Shown here piece by piece: positions 44,068 to 52,212 of a DNA stretch of 64,000 bases. The position numbers and the translations under genes were made by a program. A model generated the notes under the pieces. That model saw only the letters and a program-made list of their open reading frames with translations, searched no databases and was not told the DNA's origin. The stretch spans positions 38,511-102,510 of the forward strand of contig PERL01000013.1 of the NCBI GenBank assembly GCA_002928735.1, given 5' to 3'. This DNA comes from Hyphomicrobium sp. GTDB taxonomy: Bacteria; Pseudomonadota; Alphaproteobacteria; Rhizobiales; Hyphomicrobiaceae. Each line of letters starts with the position of its first letter. Within the stretch, counting starts at the first letter, position 1.

Positions 44068-44892
44068 ATGACACAGTGCGCGCCCAACGTTTTGACGGCG
44101 GCGGCTTATGGCGGCAAGGGAACGCCGCGGTATTCCGTCGGGACACTCGTGACCAACCTCGAGCAGTATGCGGCGATGCGGGCATCGTTTACGGCGCACG
44201 GGTTCGACGGATCGAATGCGGAGTTCCTCTACATCGACAATCGTGGGCCAGATCAGACGGGCGCCTATCGCGGGCTCAATGCACTGCTCAACGCGGCGCA
44301 GGGGCAGTATGTCGTTCTTTGCCATCAAGACGTGCTTTTGATCGGCGACGGTGCGGCGGCGCTGGAGCGTTGCCTAGCTGAGCTTGACCAGCGCGATCCC
44401 CATTGGGCGCTGGCTGGAAATGCGGGGGGCATGGCCCCCGGCGCTCTCGTGATGCGGATTTCCGATCCGCACGGGACCGACCGCCGGATGGGCGATCTGC
44501 CGGCACGCGTGATGAGTCTGGATGAAAACTTCATTGTCGTGAAGCGGAGCGCGCGGGTCGGCTGCTCCGCCGATCTGGAAGGCTTTCATTTTTACGGTGC
44601 GGATCTGTGTCTCAACGCGGATGTTGCGGGACACAGCGCGTGGGTGATCGATTTTCATCTGAAGCATCTTTCGGGTGGAAGAAAGAGCGGGGATTTCTTT
44701 GCGGCCGAGGCAGCATTCCGCACGAAGTGGAACCATGCGCTGCGGCCGCGCTGGCTGCAGACGACGTGTGCGCTGCTCAGGCTTTCGGGCTTCGGGCCCG
44801 ATCGCATCGCCGGGCGGGTAGCGGCGCGTCCTCTGGCCGGTCTGTTGCGGCGGATGCCGGGTCAGCGGCCGTCGGCAAAGGCAGCCGAATGA
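44068..44892 (+). CDS. Glycosyltransferase-like protein (StrF/Glyco_tranf_2_5 type)
   Basis: 274 residues from ATG 44068. It has SVGTLVTNLEQYAAMR, FLYIDNRGPDQTGAYRGLN and VVLCHQDVLLIGDG, which match the GT-A-like StrF family, where CHQDV takes the place of the DxD motif. It also has DENFIVVKRS and FHFYGADLCLNA as acceptor-site elements. It probably adds a sugar to the repeat unit. Its stop overlaps the flippase start (ATGA), so translation is coupled. Confidence 0.8.
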   Translation: MTQCAPNVLTAAAYGGKGTPRYSVGTLVTNLEQYAAMRASFTAHGFDGSNAEFLYIDNRGPDQTGAYRGLNALLNAAQGQYVVLCHQDVLLIGDGAAALERCLAELDQRDPHWALAGNAGGMAPGALVMRISDPHGTDRRMGDLPARVMSLDENFIVVKRSARVGCSADLEGFHFYGADLCLNADVAGHSAWVIDFHLKHLSGGRKSGDFFAAEAAFRTKWNHALRPRWLQTTCALLRLSGFGPDRIAGRVAARPLAGLLRRMPGQRPSAKAAE

Positions 44893-46343
44893 CTGGAACG
44901 GCGCCCACTCCGCCGGTGACGATGTCGCGCCGTGTCGCGGGACAAGGCGCACTGCTGCTCGGCGGGTTTGCCGGCGCGCAGGCAATGGCGTTCGTGCGCA
45001 ATGCCATGCTGGGGCACATGTTGGCCAAGGGCGATTTTGGTGTCGCGGCGATTCTGACGCTGCTGCTGCAATTGCTCGACAGTCTGACCGATCTTGGTGT
45101 CGACCGGTTGATCGTGCAGGCGAAGGACGGCGACGATGCGCGCTTTGTAGCGACCAACCATACGGCGCTCGTCATTCGCGGGCTATTGATCGGGACGCTG
45201 CTGTTCGTCTCGTCGGGGGCGATTGCGGACTTTTTTGCGGTGCCGGATGCAGCAGCGGCGATTGCGGCGATTGCGCTTGTTCCGCTGTTGCGGGGATTTC
45301 AGCATTTGGATGCGCGGCGCGCACAGCGGCGCCTGAATAGCCGGCCGTTTGTTTGGATCGAGGTGGCGCCGCAAGCGGTGGCACTGGCGCTGACGTGGCC
45401 GGTGGTGACATATGTTCCGGATTTCCAGGCGGTGGTGTGGCTGTCGCTGGCGCAGGCGGTGACGGCGCTGGCTGTGTCGCATGCCGTTGCCGAGCGGCGA
45501 TATGAACTGGCGTTCGATACCGCGATCCTGAAGCGGCTGATCGATTTTGGCTGGCCGATCTGGCTGAGCGCCTTTCCGCTGGTGGCGGTTTATCACGGCG
45601 ACCGCATTGTGATCGGGCGACTGCTTGGCGTTGAAGACCTTGCGGGCTATAGCGCCGCCTTCCTGCTCGCCATGGTGCCGGGCCTCATTGCGGGGAAGGT
45701 CGGGCAGTCGCTGATGCTGCCAGTGTTTGCTGCCGCCCGGGGCGATGCGGAGCAACTGAAGCGCCGGTTTGCGGCGCTGTCTGAGGCGACCGCAATCGCG
45801 GCTGCCATTTATCTTGCGACGGCCATTCTGGCGGGGGGAGATATTCTGCGCATCGCGTTCGGACCCAACTATGCGGGGCTCGGTGGCGTGATGGCGTGGC
45901 TGGCGGCGATGTGGGCGGTGCGCATGCTGCAGGCGGTGCCGGGGATGCTGCTTTTGTCGGTGGGCGAAACGAAGCCGTTTCTTATTGCGGGGATCATTCG
46001 CTCGTTGGCACTCATTCCGGCGACGATCGTGGCGCTCTTGGGCTATGGGCTGGAAGCTGTCGCGGCGATGGGCCTTTTGGGCGAGGTGGCGTCGCTGGCG
46101 TACGTCGCCTGGCGAATGGAGGCCCAGGAGCGGGGGCTTTGCCGGATCTTCGCGCAGCGCGCGTTGTTTCTACTGCCGGCTGGGGTGGTGGCGGCGGCAG
46201 GCCATCTCTTCACCTCGGGCGCCGCGAGCGAAACCCTTGTCCATGCTGGAGCTCTGAGCGTTGTGCTGACCGCAATCGCCGCTGGGGCCGTGCTTATCAT
46301 GCCTGAGACGCGCGGCCGCGTGCAGAGCCTGCTGCGCGTCTAA
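44889..46343 (+). CDS. Polysaccharide flippase (Wzx, MOP superfamily)
   Basis: 484 residues from ATG 44889. The open frame extends upstream but inside the preceding gene. About twelve to fourteen hydrophobic segments, starting GALLLGGFAGAQAMAFVRNAML, with the Polysacc_synt repeat signature and paired Arg/Asp in the early loops. Members flip undecaprenyl-linked repeat units from cytoplasm to periplasm. Its coupling to two glycosyltransferase genes, and the Wzy-like, Wza-like and Wzc-like genes nearby, complete a Wzx/Wzy export route. Confidence 0.9.
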   Translation: MTGTAPTPPVTMSRRVAGQGALLLGGFAGAQAMAFVRNAMLGHMLAKGDFGVAAILTLLLQLLDSLTDLGVDRLIVQAKDGDDARFVATNHTALVIRGLLIGTLLFVSSGAIADFFAVPDAAAAIAAIALVPLLRGFQHLDARRAQRRLNSRPFVWIEVAPQAVALALTWPVVTYVPDFQAVVWLSLAQAVTALAVSHAVAERRYELAFDTAILKRLIDFGWPIWLSAFPLVAVYHGDRIVIGRLLGVEDLAGYSAAFLLAMVPGLIAGKVGQSLMLPVFAAARGDAEQLKRRFAALSEATAIAAAIYLATAILAGGDILRIAFGPNYAGLGGVMAWLAAMWAVRMLQAVPGMLLLSVGETKPFLIAGIIRSLALIPATIVALLGYGLEAVAAMGLLGEVASLAYVAWRMEAQERGLCRIFAQRALFLLPAGVVAAAGHLFTSGAASETLVHAGALSVVLTAIAAGAVLIMPETRGRVQSLLRV

Positions 46344-46371
46344 CATTTCAATCGATCAGGCGGGGAGCCAC

Positions 46372-47715
46372 TCAGTCGTGCGCCGGCATGGCGAGCGGGC
46401 GGGTGGCGGTGCTGACCTTGGAGCCCAGCGCTGTTTCGTAGGCCGCCAGAAGCCGGCCGCGCTCTTCGTCCCAACGCAAGAGCGACTTGGCGCGCGCGAT
46501 GCCTTCGGCGGCGGTTCGGTCGCGGAGGTCCTGGTCATCCAGAAGATGCAGCATCTGTGCGGCCAGCGAACGCGGGCAGTTATCCTTGGCGTAGATGGCG
46601 GCGTCGGCGGCCATCTTGCGGCCTTCGATGAGATCGAAGCCCACGAACGGAATGCCGAGCGTCATGTACTCGAACACCTTATTCATGGAGATCTTGTCGT
46701 TATAGACGTTCTTGGGGTCAGGGATGATGCCGATGTCGAACGTCGACATGGCGGTCAGCAGCGGGGTGCCGGACTGGAAGCCGGGGAAGGTGATGTAATC
46801 CTGAAGGCCGCGCTCGATGGTCAGCTGCTCCAGAAGCGGCAGTTCGGTGCCGGTGCCGACGATCAGGGCCTGAACGTCCGTGCGGCCGTGTTCGCGCACG
46901 ATGGCATTCATGGCTTCGACGATGAGGTCAACGCCGTCTTGAGCGCCCATGATGCCGACAAAGCCGACGAGGTGCTTGCGGCCATTTTTCAGTGTTTGAT
47001 TAGCCTCGACGCGGCGGAAGCGGCTGGTATCGGGGACGGAGCGAACAATGAAGACGCGGTCCTTTTCCATGCCGCCACGGCCGATCGCGATGTCGCGGAA
47101 GGTTTCATTGGTGGCGATGGCGACGTCGGCGACGCGGAAGGTCTGGCGCTCAAGGAAGCCCAGTAAGCGATGCCAGGCGCCTTTGCGGCCGAACTTGGCT
47201 TCGTAAAGTTCCGGGTTGATGTCGTGGTGGTCGAAGACGAACGGCTTGCCGAAGAGATACTTCCAGAAGGCGCCGATGATGAAAAGGAGGTCGGGCGGGT
47301 TGCAGGCCTGGACCACATCGAAGCCGACCTTGAAGTAGGCTTTGACGGAGAGGACGAATTCAAAGAACAGCGCGGTGGAATACTCGGCCGCATAGCCGAG
47401 CGGCCCGCGGGCTTCGATGGGAAGGGGATGGCGGAAGACGTGGATGCCGTCCAACAACTCATACGGCGCGGTGTATTTGCCGCCTTTCGGGCAGACGACG
47501 GAAACTTTGTATCCTGCGTCGCGCAAGGCGCACGCTTCCTGCCACACGCGCCGGTCGAGCGGCACGGTCAGGTTTTCGACGATGATGAGGATACCTGGCT
47601 GGCGCGTTCCCACGACGCGGTCCTTCCCAACAGATGCTTGCCGAGCGGCCGTACCGGCGCGCCCTCTTTCCAGATGCATCCTGGGACAGCCGAGTAAATG
47701 TTCTCCTCCCGACAT
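46372..47715 (-). CDS. Glycosyltransferase family 4 (WbuB-like)
   Basis: 447 residues from ATG 47715; 47679 and 47787 are alternatives. N-terminal ILIIVENLTVPLDRRVWQEA, central DVVQACNPPDLLFIIGAF and FDHHDINPELYEAKFG, then the donor domain VGFVGIMGAQDGVDLIVEAM, GLQDYITFPGFQSG and FEYMTLGIPFVGFDL. The pattern is that of WbuB/WcaI-type transferases that add N-acetylated amino sugars. It is monocistronic, convergent with the flippase operon. Confidence 0.88.
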   Translation of the reverse strand: MSGGEHLLGCPRMHLERGRAGTAARQASVGKDRVVGTRQPGILIIVENLTVPLDRRVWQEACALRDAGYKVSVVCPKGGKYTAPYELLDGIHVFRHPLPIEARGPLGYAAEYSTALFFEFVLSVKAYFKVGFDVVQACNPPDLLFIIGAFWKYLFGKPFVFDHHDINPELYEAKFGRKGAWHRLLGFLERQTFRVADVAIATNETFRDIAIGRGGMEKDRVFIVRSVPDTSRFRRVEANQTLKNGRKHLVGFVGIMGAQDGVDLIVEAMNAIVREHGRTDVQALIVGTGTELPLLEQLTIERGLQDYITFPGFQSGTPLLTAMSTFDIGIIPDPKNVYNDKISMNKVFEYMTLGIPFVGFDLIEGRKMAADAAIYAKDNCPRSLAAQMLHLLDDQDLRDRTAAEGIARAKSLLRWDEERGRLLAAYETALGSKVSTATRPLAMPAHD

Positions 47716-47852
47716 GGCTCGAATTGTCGTGATAATTGTCCCACTTCGGGACGGACGCACGAAAACATCCGGAATTTTTGCGGGCACGGATCTTGCGAGA
47801 TTGACGGGGTGAGTTTAACCCTTCGTTAGGGTCTGACGAGGAGCTGCCCCCC

Positions 47853-48089
47853 GTGTTTCGAATTTCGCGTGAACGTCCCTGGCCGCCGGCGATCGATCTT
47901 GCGACCGTGCGCGAGACATTGATCTATATGCGCGATGATGCGCGCGCGGTTCCGGGTCTGGAACAGGTGGCGCAGTCGCTGGATGCTGCTATCCGGGATG
48001 TCGACGCCGCCGAGGCGAAGCTGACGCCGGTGTCTTACAGCCCCATTGCGTCGCGGTTTTTGCCGGCGCGCCTGCGCACGACGCCTTGA
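47853..48089 (+). CDS. Small hypothetical protein
   Basis: 78 residues from GTG 47853, with GAGGAG 8 nt upstream. Mostly helical and soluble, with one region LIYMRDDARAVPGLEQVAQSLDAAIRDVDAAEAKL that could form a helical hairpin. A sequence similar to a CtrA box (TTAA-N7-TTAG) lies at 47815-47829, just upstream. Not recognised. Its position beside the polysaccharide locus does not define a role. Confidence 0.6.
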   Translation: MFRISRERPWPPAIDLATVRETLIYMRDDARAVPGLEQVAQSLDAAIRDVDAAEAKLTPVSYSPIASRFLPARLRTTP

Positions 48090-48092
48090 GCG

Positions 48093-49034
48093 CTAGAAGT
48101 CGACTTCGACGCTGAGTTTCAAAGTTGCGTCCGGCGTGTTGTCATTGAGGCCCGCTAGAAGACCGAGCCCAACGGAAACCTCGCTGCTTTCAATTTCGCC
48201 ATTGGCGTCACGGCGCGGATCCGGCCGGAGGCTGCGGCCAAAATCATACGTGTAATAAAGGATCGGGCCTATGCGGTGCTGGTCGTGGTCGCCGAAGGCG
48301 AGGGCGGCTTCACCCCGCGTGCCGGAGTTGCCCAGACGCTCCACCGTGCCATAGGCTTCGATCGCGAGCGTCCACGTTTCAGAGAACTCATAGGCGACCT
48401 GAGCCGCGTAGGCGAAGTCCCACTTGTCGTCCTTGATGCCGTCCTCGTCGGGGTCGCCGCCGAAGTCATGGACCAGCATCGGGATTGCAGACACGAGCCA
48501 AGGGCCGGAGGCGTATTCGAAGATCGGCCCCATGATCAGGCTCATCTGCTCGCCGGACTCGAGGGGGCGTTCGAATTCCACGACGGTTCCGAATCCGAAG
48601 CCGTCGCCATCGCGCGGGATGAAGACCGCAATCACCTCGGTTCCGATTTCGTCGAGTTTGAGAGCGGCAAAGCCGTCGGCTTCGGCCGGCGACGCAGGAT
48701 CCTCAATGCGTTCTTCTTCGAACTCGATCCCGATGCGCATTTTGAGATAGCGGGTAAAGCCCATTTCCATTTCGAGGGCTTCGCGCTGCTTGATCACGGC
48801 ATTGTCGTCATAGATCTGTTCGCCGCCGACATCGGCGGACTGCCGGCGGGGCTGGCCAAATGTCCAGGCGTTCTGGCTTTGGAATTCGAGGTAACCGGGG
48901 GCGGATTCCAGTGTTTTCAACTCGAACTGACCGATCGCCGGATCGGCGCCGGCGGGTGACCCAGCGCCGAACATGGCCCCAAGAACGGCTACGGCACTCA
49001 GGATGAGGTTTCGGAGGGATATGGTGGAATGCAC
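48093..49034 (-). CDS. Putative outer-membrane beta-barrel protein
   Basis: 313 residues from GTG 49034, which gives a standard signal peptide (LRNLILSAVAVLGAMFGAGSPAGA); ATG 49088 would add 18 residues in front of it. The mature protein has alternating strands such as YLEFQSQNAWTFGQ, MRIGIEFEEE, WTLAIEAYGTVERLG and IGPILYYTYDFGRS, and ends in LSVEVDF with terminal Phe. An acidic loop GGDPDEDGIKDDKWD may bind calcium. Likely an outer-membrane protein of unknown role at the end of the polysaccharide region. Confidence 0.65.
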   Translation of the reverse strand: MHSTISLRNLILSAVAVLGAMFGAGSPAGADPAIGQFELKTLESAPGYLEFQSQNAWTFGQPRRQSADVGGEQIYDDNAVIKQREALEMEMGFTRYLKMRIGIEFEEERIEDPASPAEADGFAALKLDEIGTEVIAVFIPRDGDGFGFGTVVEFERPLESGEQMSLIMGPIFEYASGPWLVSAIPMLVHDFGGDPDEDGIKDDKWDFAYAAQVAYEFSETWTLAIEAYGTVERLGNSGTRGEAALAFGDHDQHRIGPILYYTYDFGRSLRPDPRRDANGEIESSEVSVGLGLLAGLNDNTPDATLKLSVEVDF

Positions 49035-49677
49035 TCGGGTGCCTGCTTTGAGGATAAATTTCGTACCCAAGTTTACGAATTTTCCCAATCCGTGCCAGTT
49101 TATAGGACTTTTTCCCGGTTAAACTTGTTGATCGCTCCTCCACCGTGATGAGGATGTCACGCGGGCTGTGTCCTCGTGTTGGTTATCGATGCCAGTGCCG
49201 ATATGGTTCTCCGGGCAGGGAATATGGGCAGCGTGCCGTTTTTGCTGGATTTTTCGTGGTGACGATGTGCCCACCCGCCGGCAGGTAGACCCATTGCCTT
49301 CGTGTGTGTCTTGCCGACCTGCAACAGGCGCTGCTGGCGCCCCCAATGTTCGCGATGATCAGCCTTAATCGGGACGTTCATCGCCGACTGGCGAAGTCTG
49401 GAACCGTTCTGAGGAAAAGTCCTTGATCGCCAGGACCTTCGCCCGCTATCTCATGACCGCCAAAGCGCACACGATGGACCGTCCAGACACCACACATGCT
49501 TCTGCATTTTACCCAGTGTCCGCCCCGGACGGGCCAGAATTGTGATGTTATAAAGAGACCGGTCACAGGGCTGGCAGCACTGGCGGCACAGGACTGGCGG
49601 CAGCACCAGTGACAATGAATACCGACGCGACCACGACGGCACCAAGACCGTCGGGTGCGATCCTGGGGAGAGACGAC
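49035..49677. other. 643 bp intergenic region
   Basis: No supported gene. Frames at 49119-49381 and 49378-49735 lack ribosome binding sites and family features. A TATAAA at 49549-49554 could be the -10 of the exb-tonB operon, but the -35 side is poor. ACTGGCGGCA-like units repeat near 49578-49610. Nothing else is seen. Confidence 0.45.
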
Positions 49678-50148
49678 TTGAAATCGAATTATTCACTTCG
49701 CAGCATGCGCCTGTTCGCCCTTTTGTTGATCGCACCGGTCATGGCCGCGCTGACGCCGGCTGCCATCGCCGGCGAGAGTGCGCCGGCCGCCGCCGCCGCG
49801 CCTGGCATCACGGTTGAGCTCAATAAGCTCGAGACCGTCGAAAAGGGCTGCCGGGTCTATACGGTGGTCGACAATCCAGGCTCGACCGCGTTTCAAACGT
49901 TCAAACTCGATCTGATCCTCTTTCACACTGATGGTGTCATCGGACGCCGCCTGATGCTGGATCTGGCGCCACTCAAGAGTGCGAAGAAGACCGTCAAGAT
50001 GTTCGATCTGGATGGAACGGCCTGCGATAAGATCGGCAGCTTCCTCGTGCACGACGTGATGGAATGTAAGACGGATGCAGGTCCGGCCGACAAATGCCTC
50101 GATGCGATCACGCTGAAGTCACTCAGTAACGTGCAGATTTCCAAGTAG
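49678..50148 (+). CDS. Secreted Cys-containing protein ahead of exbB
   Basis: 156 residues from TTG 49678, which has GGGGAGA 6 nt upstream; ATG 49705 is an alternative. A signal peptide (LFALLLIAPVMAALTPAAIAGE) is cut near 36. The mature beta-rich domain has four Cys (KGCRVY, TACDKI, MECKTD, DKCLD) spaced for two disulfides. Related proteins sit upstream of exbB in other Rhizobiales, from memory. It is probably periplasmic and connected with the TonB system. No enzymatic motif. Confidence 0.7.
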   Translation: MKSNYSLRSMRLFALLLIAPVMAALTPAAIAGESAPAAAAAPGITVELNKLETVEKGCRVYTVVDNPGSTAFQTFKLDLILFHTDGVIGRRLMLDLAPLKSAKKTVKMFDLDGTACDKIGSFLVHDVMECKTDAGPADKCLDAITLKSLSNVQISK

Positions 50149-50180
50149 AACGCGCAGCGCAACGCGAAGGAATAGCCCCC

Positions 50181-50888
50181 TTGTTCTTGACCTCCACCCC
50201 GCACTCGACGATCTCCATCACGGAGCTTGTCCTCGCCGCTGACCCGATCGTCAAAGGCGTGATGCTCCTCCTCGTGCTCTCGTCGGTCGCTTGCTGGGCC
50301 ATCATGATTGAAAAGTCGATCCGGACATGGCGTCTCAAGTCCGACGTCAAGGCCCTGGAAAGCCTAGCCGACGGCCATGCTGAAGCCGCGCAGGCCGACG
50401 GCCTGGTCCGCCGCGTCCTGTCTGCAGCCGAGAACGAGGCCGCCGATGGCGTCTCGCGTGGCGAGGCGCGCAGCGAAATCCGCGCAAGGCTAGAGCGTGC
50501 CATGAAACAGCGCTTCAAAGGTGAGTTGGAGTCGATCGAGGCCGGTTTGCCGTTTCTGGCCACGATTGGTTCCGCGGCGCCGTTCATCGGCCTATTCGGG
50601 ACGGTGTGGGGCATTATGAACAGCTTCACGGCGATTGCCGCCCGCCAGGATACGAGCTTGGCGACAGTGGCACCGGGTATTGCGGAAGCCCTGTTCGCAA
50701 CGGCTCTCGGACTCGTGGCGGCCATTCCGGCGGTGATGGCCTATAACCACTTTGCCGTGAAGCTCGGACGGTCCAGCCAGCGCGGGAATGCCGCCATCGT
50801 TGAGATTGCGAAGAATATCTCGCGGCCGCCGGCGGATGCGGGTGCACGTGCCGGCGTCGAGCCGCTGCGCGCCGGAAAGGCATACTGA
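50181..50888 (+). CDS. exbB: TonB-system proton channel protein ExbB
   Basis: 235 residues from TTG 50181, with AAGGA 9 nt upstream. MotA/TolQ/ExbB family: a first membrane segment (VKGVMLLLVLSSVACWAIMI), a long cytoplasmic helical region, and two C-terminal membrane segments (FLATIGSAAPFIGLFGTVWGIM; ALFATALGLVAAIPAVMAYNHFA) with the conserved Thr/Gly pattern of the proton path. TolQ is an alternative name, but the TonB-like gene downstream favours ExbB. It overlaps exbD by 1 bp. Confidence 0.9.
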   Translation: MFLTSTPHSTISITELVLAADPIVKGVMLLLVLSSVACWAIMIEKSIRTWRLKSDVKALESLADGHAEAAQADGLVRRVLSAAENEAADGVSRGEARSEIRARLERAMKQRFKGELESIEAGLPFLATIGSAAPFIGLFGTVWGIMNSFTAIAARQDTSLATVAPGIAEALFATALGLVAAIPAVMAYNHFAVKLGRSSQRGNAAIVEIAKNISRPPADAGARAGVEPLRAGKAY

Positions 50889-51379
50889 TGGGTATGAGCG
50901 CAAACGTCTCATCTGGAGACGGCGAAGAGGGCGGATACCGCCCGATGGCGGAGATCAACATCACACCATTCGTCGATGTGATGCTCGTTTTGCTGATCAT
51001 TTTTATGGTCGCGGCTCCGTTGATGGTGACGGGGGTGCCAATCGAATTGCCGAAGACGACGGCGGCGAAGCTTGGACAGTCCAAGAAGCCGATGGTCGTG
51101 ACACTGACGGCTGACGGGAAGCTTCAAATCCGCAATGATTTCGTCACCCGGGACGCGCTGGTGGATAAACTGCGCGAGATCAGGGCCACAGAAGGCGATG
51201 CGGTTGTTTATGTTCGCGCCGACAAGAAGAACCCTTATGGCGAGGTAATGGACCTCTTGGGCCAAGTGGGCCAAAGCGGGTTCGCGCGCGTTTCATTGTT
51301 GTCGCAACAGCCGTCGGCTGGCGCCGCAGGCGGTGGTGCGGCGCCCGCAGCACCGGCCGCGCCGGCCGCAACTCCTTGA
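50888..51379 (+). CDS. exbD: TonB-system protein ExbD
   Basis: 163 residues. A single membrane segment contains the proton-carrying Asp in ITPFVDVMLVLLIIFMV (about 28). The periplasmic domain (PMVVTLTADGKLQIRNDFV... VYVRADKKNPYGEVMDLLG) is standard. An Ala/Pro/Gly-rich tail of about 25 residues is longer than usual. The start overlaps the exbB stop (TGATG), so the two are translationally coupled. Confidence 0.92.
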   Translation: MGMSANVSSGDGEEGGYRPMAEINITPFVDVMLVLLIIFMVAAPLMVTGVPIELPKTTAAKLGQSKKPMVVTLTADGKLQIRNDFVTRDALVDKLREIRATEGDAVVYVRADKKNPYGEVMDLLGQVGQSGFARVSLLSQQPSAGAAGGGAAPAAPAAPAATP

Positions 51380-51404
51380 TCCGGGATCGCACCACGCCGT
51401 GACC

Positions 51405-52115
51405 ATGCTGAAGCCCCTCACTTGGCTGCTATCATTTGGTGCCCATGCCGCATTCGCGGCTTGGCTCATGATCGTGCCCGGTGGCGCGGCTCTCGACACT
51501 GGCGAAGGCGAAGACCAGTTTGTCGTTGAGCAGGGGATCGCCATCGAAGGCCTCGACATGTGGGGCCAGGACGAACAGACCGTGCAGGCCATCGAGGCGG
51601 AACCGCTCGAAGCTAGCGAGGCGCGGCCAGAGGTAGAAGAGGTCAAGGAACTTAAAGAGGTCGAGGAGACCAAGGTCATCGGCTCGGAAACTGGGCCGGA
51701 ACAAGAGATCGAGGAAGTGAAGCCCGAGCCGGTGACGGAGCCGGTGCCGCCGCAGGTTGCAACCGTCGAACAGGCCGCCCAGATCGCCGTGGAAGAAAAG
51801 CGGGCGACCAGCGCGGTCAAGTCGGGTGGCGATGCAACGGCGCACAGCAAATACCTCGGAAAGCTGCGCACGCACCTGGAGAAGCGCAAGCTGAACCCGC
51901 GCACGCGCAAGGTTGGAACTGCCATCGTGCGGTTCACGGTGGACGCGAGCGGGCAGCTGCTGACCCGCGAGATCGCGCTCAGTTCGGGCAACAAGCAGCT
52001 CGATGATGCCGCGATCGCTTCGGTGGAGCGGTCGGCTCCGTTCCCGGCCATGCCGCAGGAACTCAATCAGACACCGATGGTTGTTTCGGTGCCATTCCGG
52101 TTCACTGTGCGCTGA
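51405..52115 (+). CDS. tonB: Energy transducer TonB
   Basis: 236 residues. One N-terminal membrane anchor (LTWLLSFGAHAAFAAWLMIV), then a Glu/Pro/Val-rich periplasmic stretch (about 65-150) in place of the usual Pro-Lys repeat, and a TonB C-terminal domain (YLGKLRTHLEKRKLNPRTRKVGTAIVRFTVDASGQLL). It carries energy from ExbBD to outer-membrane receptors. No TonB-dependent receptor gene is in the window, so the substrate is unknown. It ends the operon 49678-52115. Confidence 0.88.
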   Translation: MLKPLTWLLSFGAHAAFAAWLMIVPGGAALDTGEGEDQFVVEQGIAIEGLDMWGQDEQTVQAIEAEPLEASEARPEVEEVKELKEVEETKVIGSETGPEQEIEEVKPEPVTEPVPPQVATVEQAAQIAVEEKRATSAVKSGGDATAHSKYLGKLRTHLEKRKLNPRTRKVGTAIVRFTVDASGQLLTREIALSSGNKQLDDAAIASVERSAPFPAMPQELNQTPMVVSVPFRFTVR

Positions 52116-52212
52116 GTTTCAGCGGTTCTCATAAATTCTTAAGCTTTCAATTAACCTACCCTTATCCATTCGCCGATAGGCTCGAACCGATTGTCTGACA
52201 TTCGGTACATCC

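Noticed and set aside
49119..49381. Short minus-strand frames upstream of the outer-membrane protein
   Set aside because: No start context or motif; the two frames overlap each other.
52139..52155. TTAA-N8-TTAAC as a full CtrA site
   Set aside because: Spacing is 8, not 7, and there is no palindrome; kept only as a remark with the histidine kinase.
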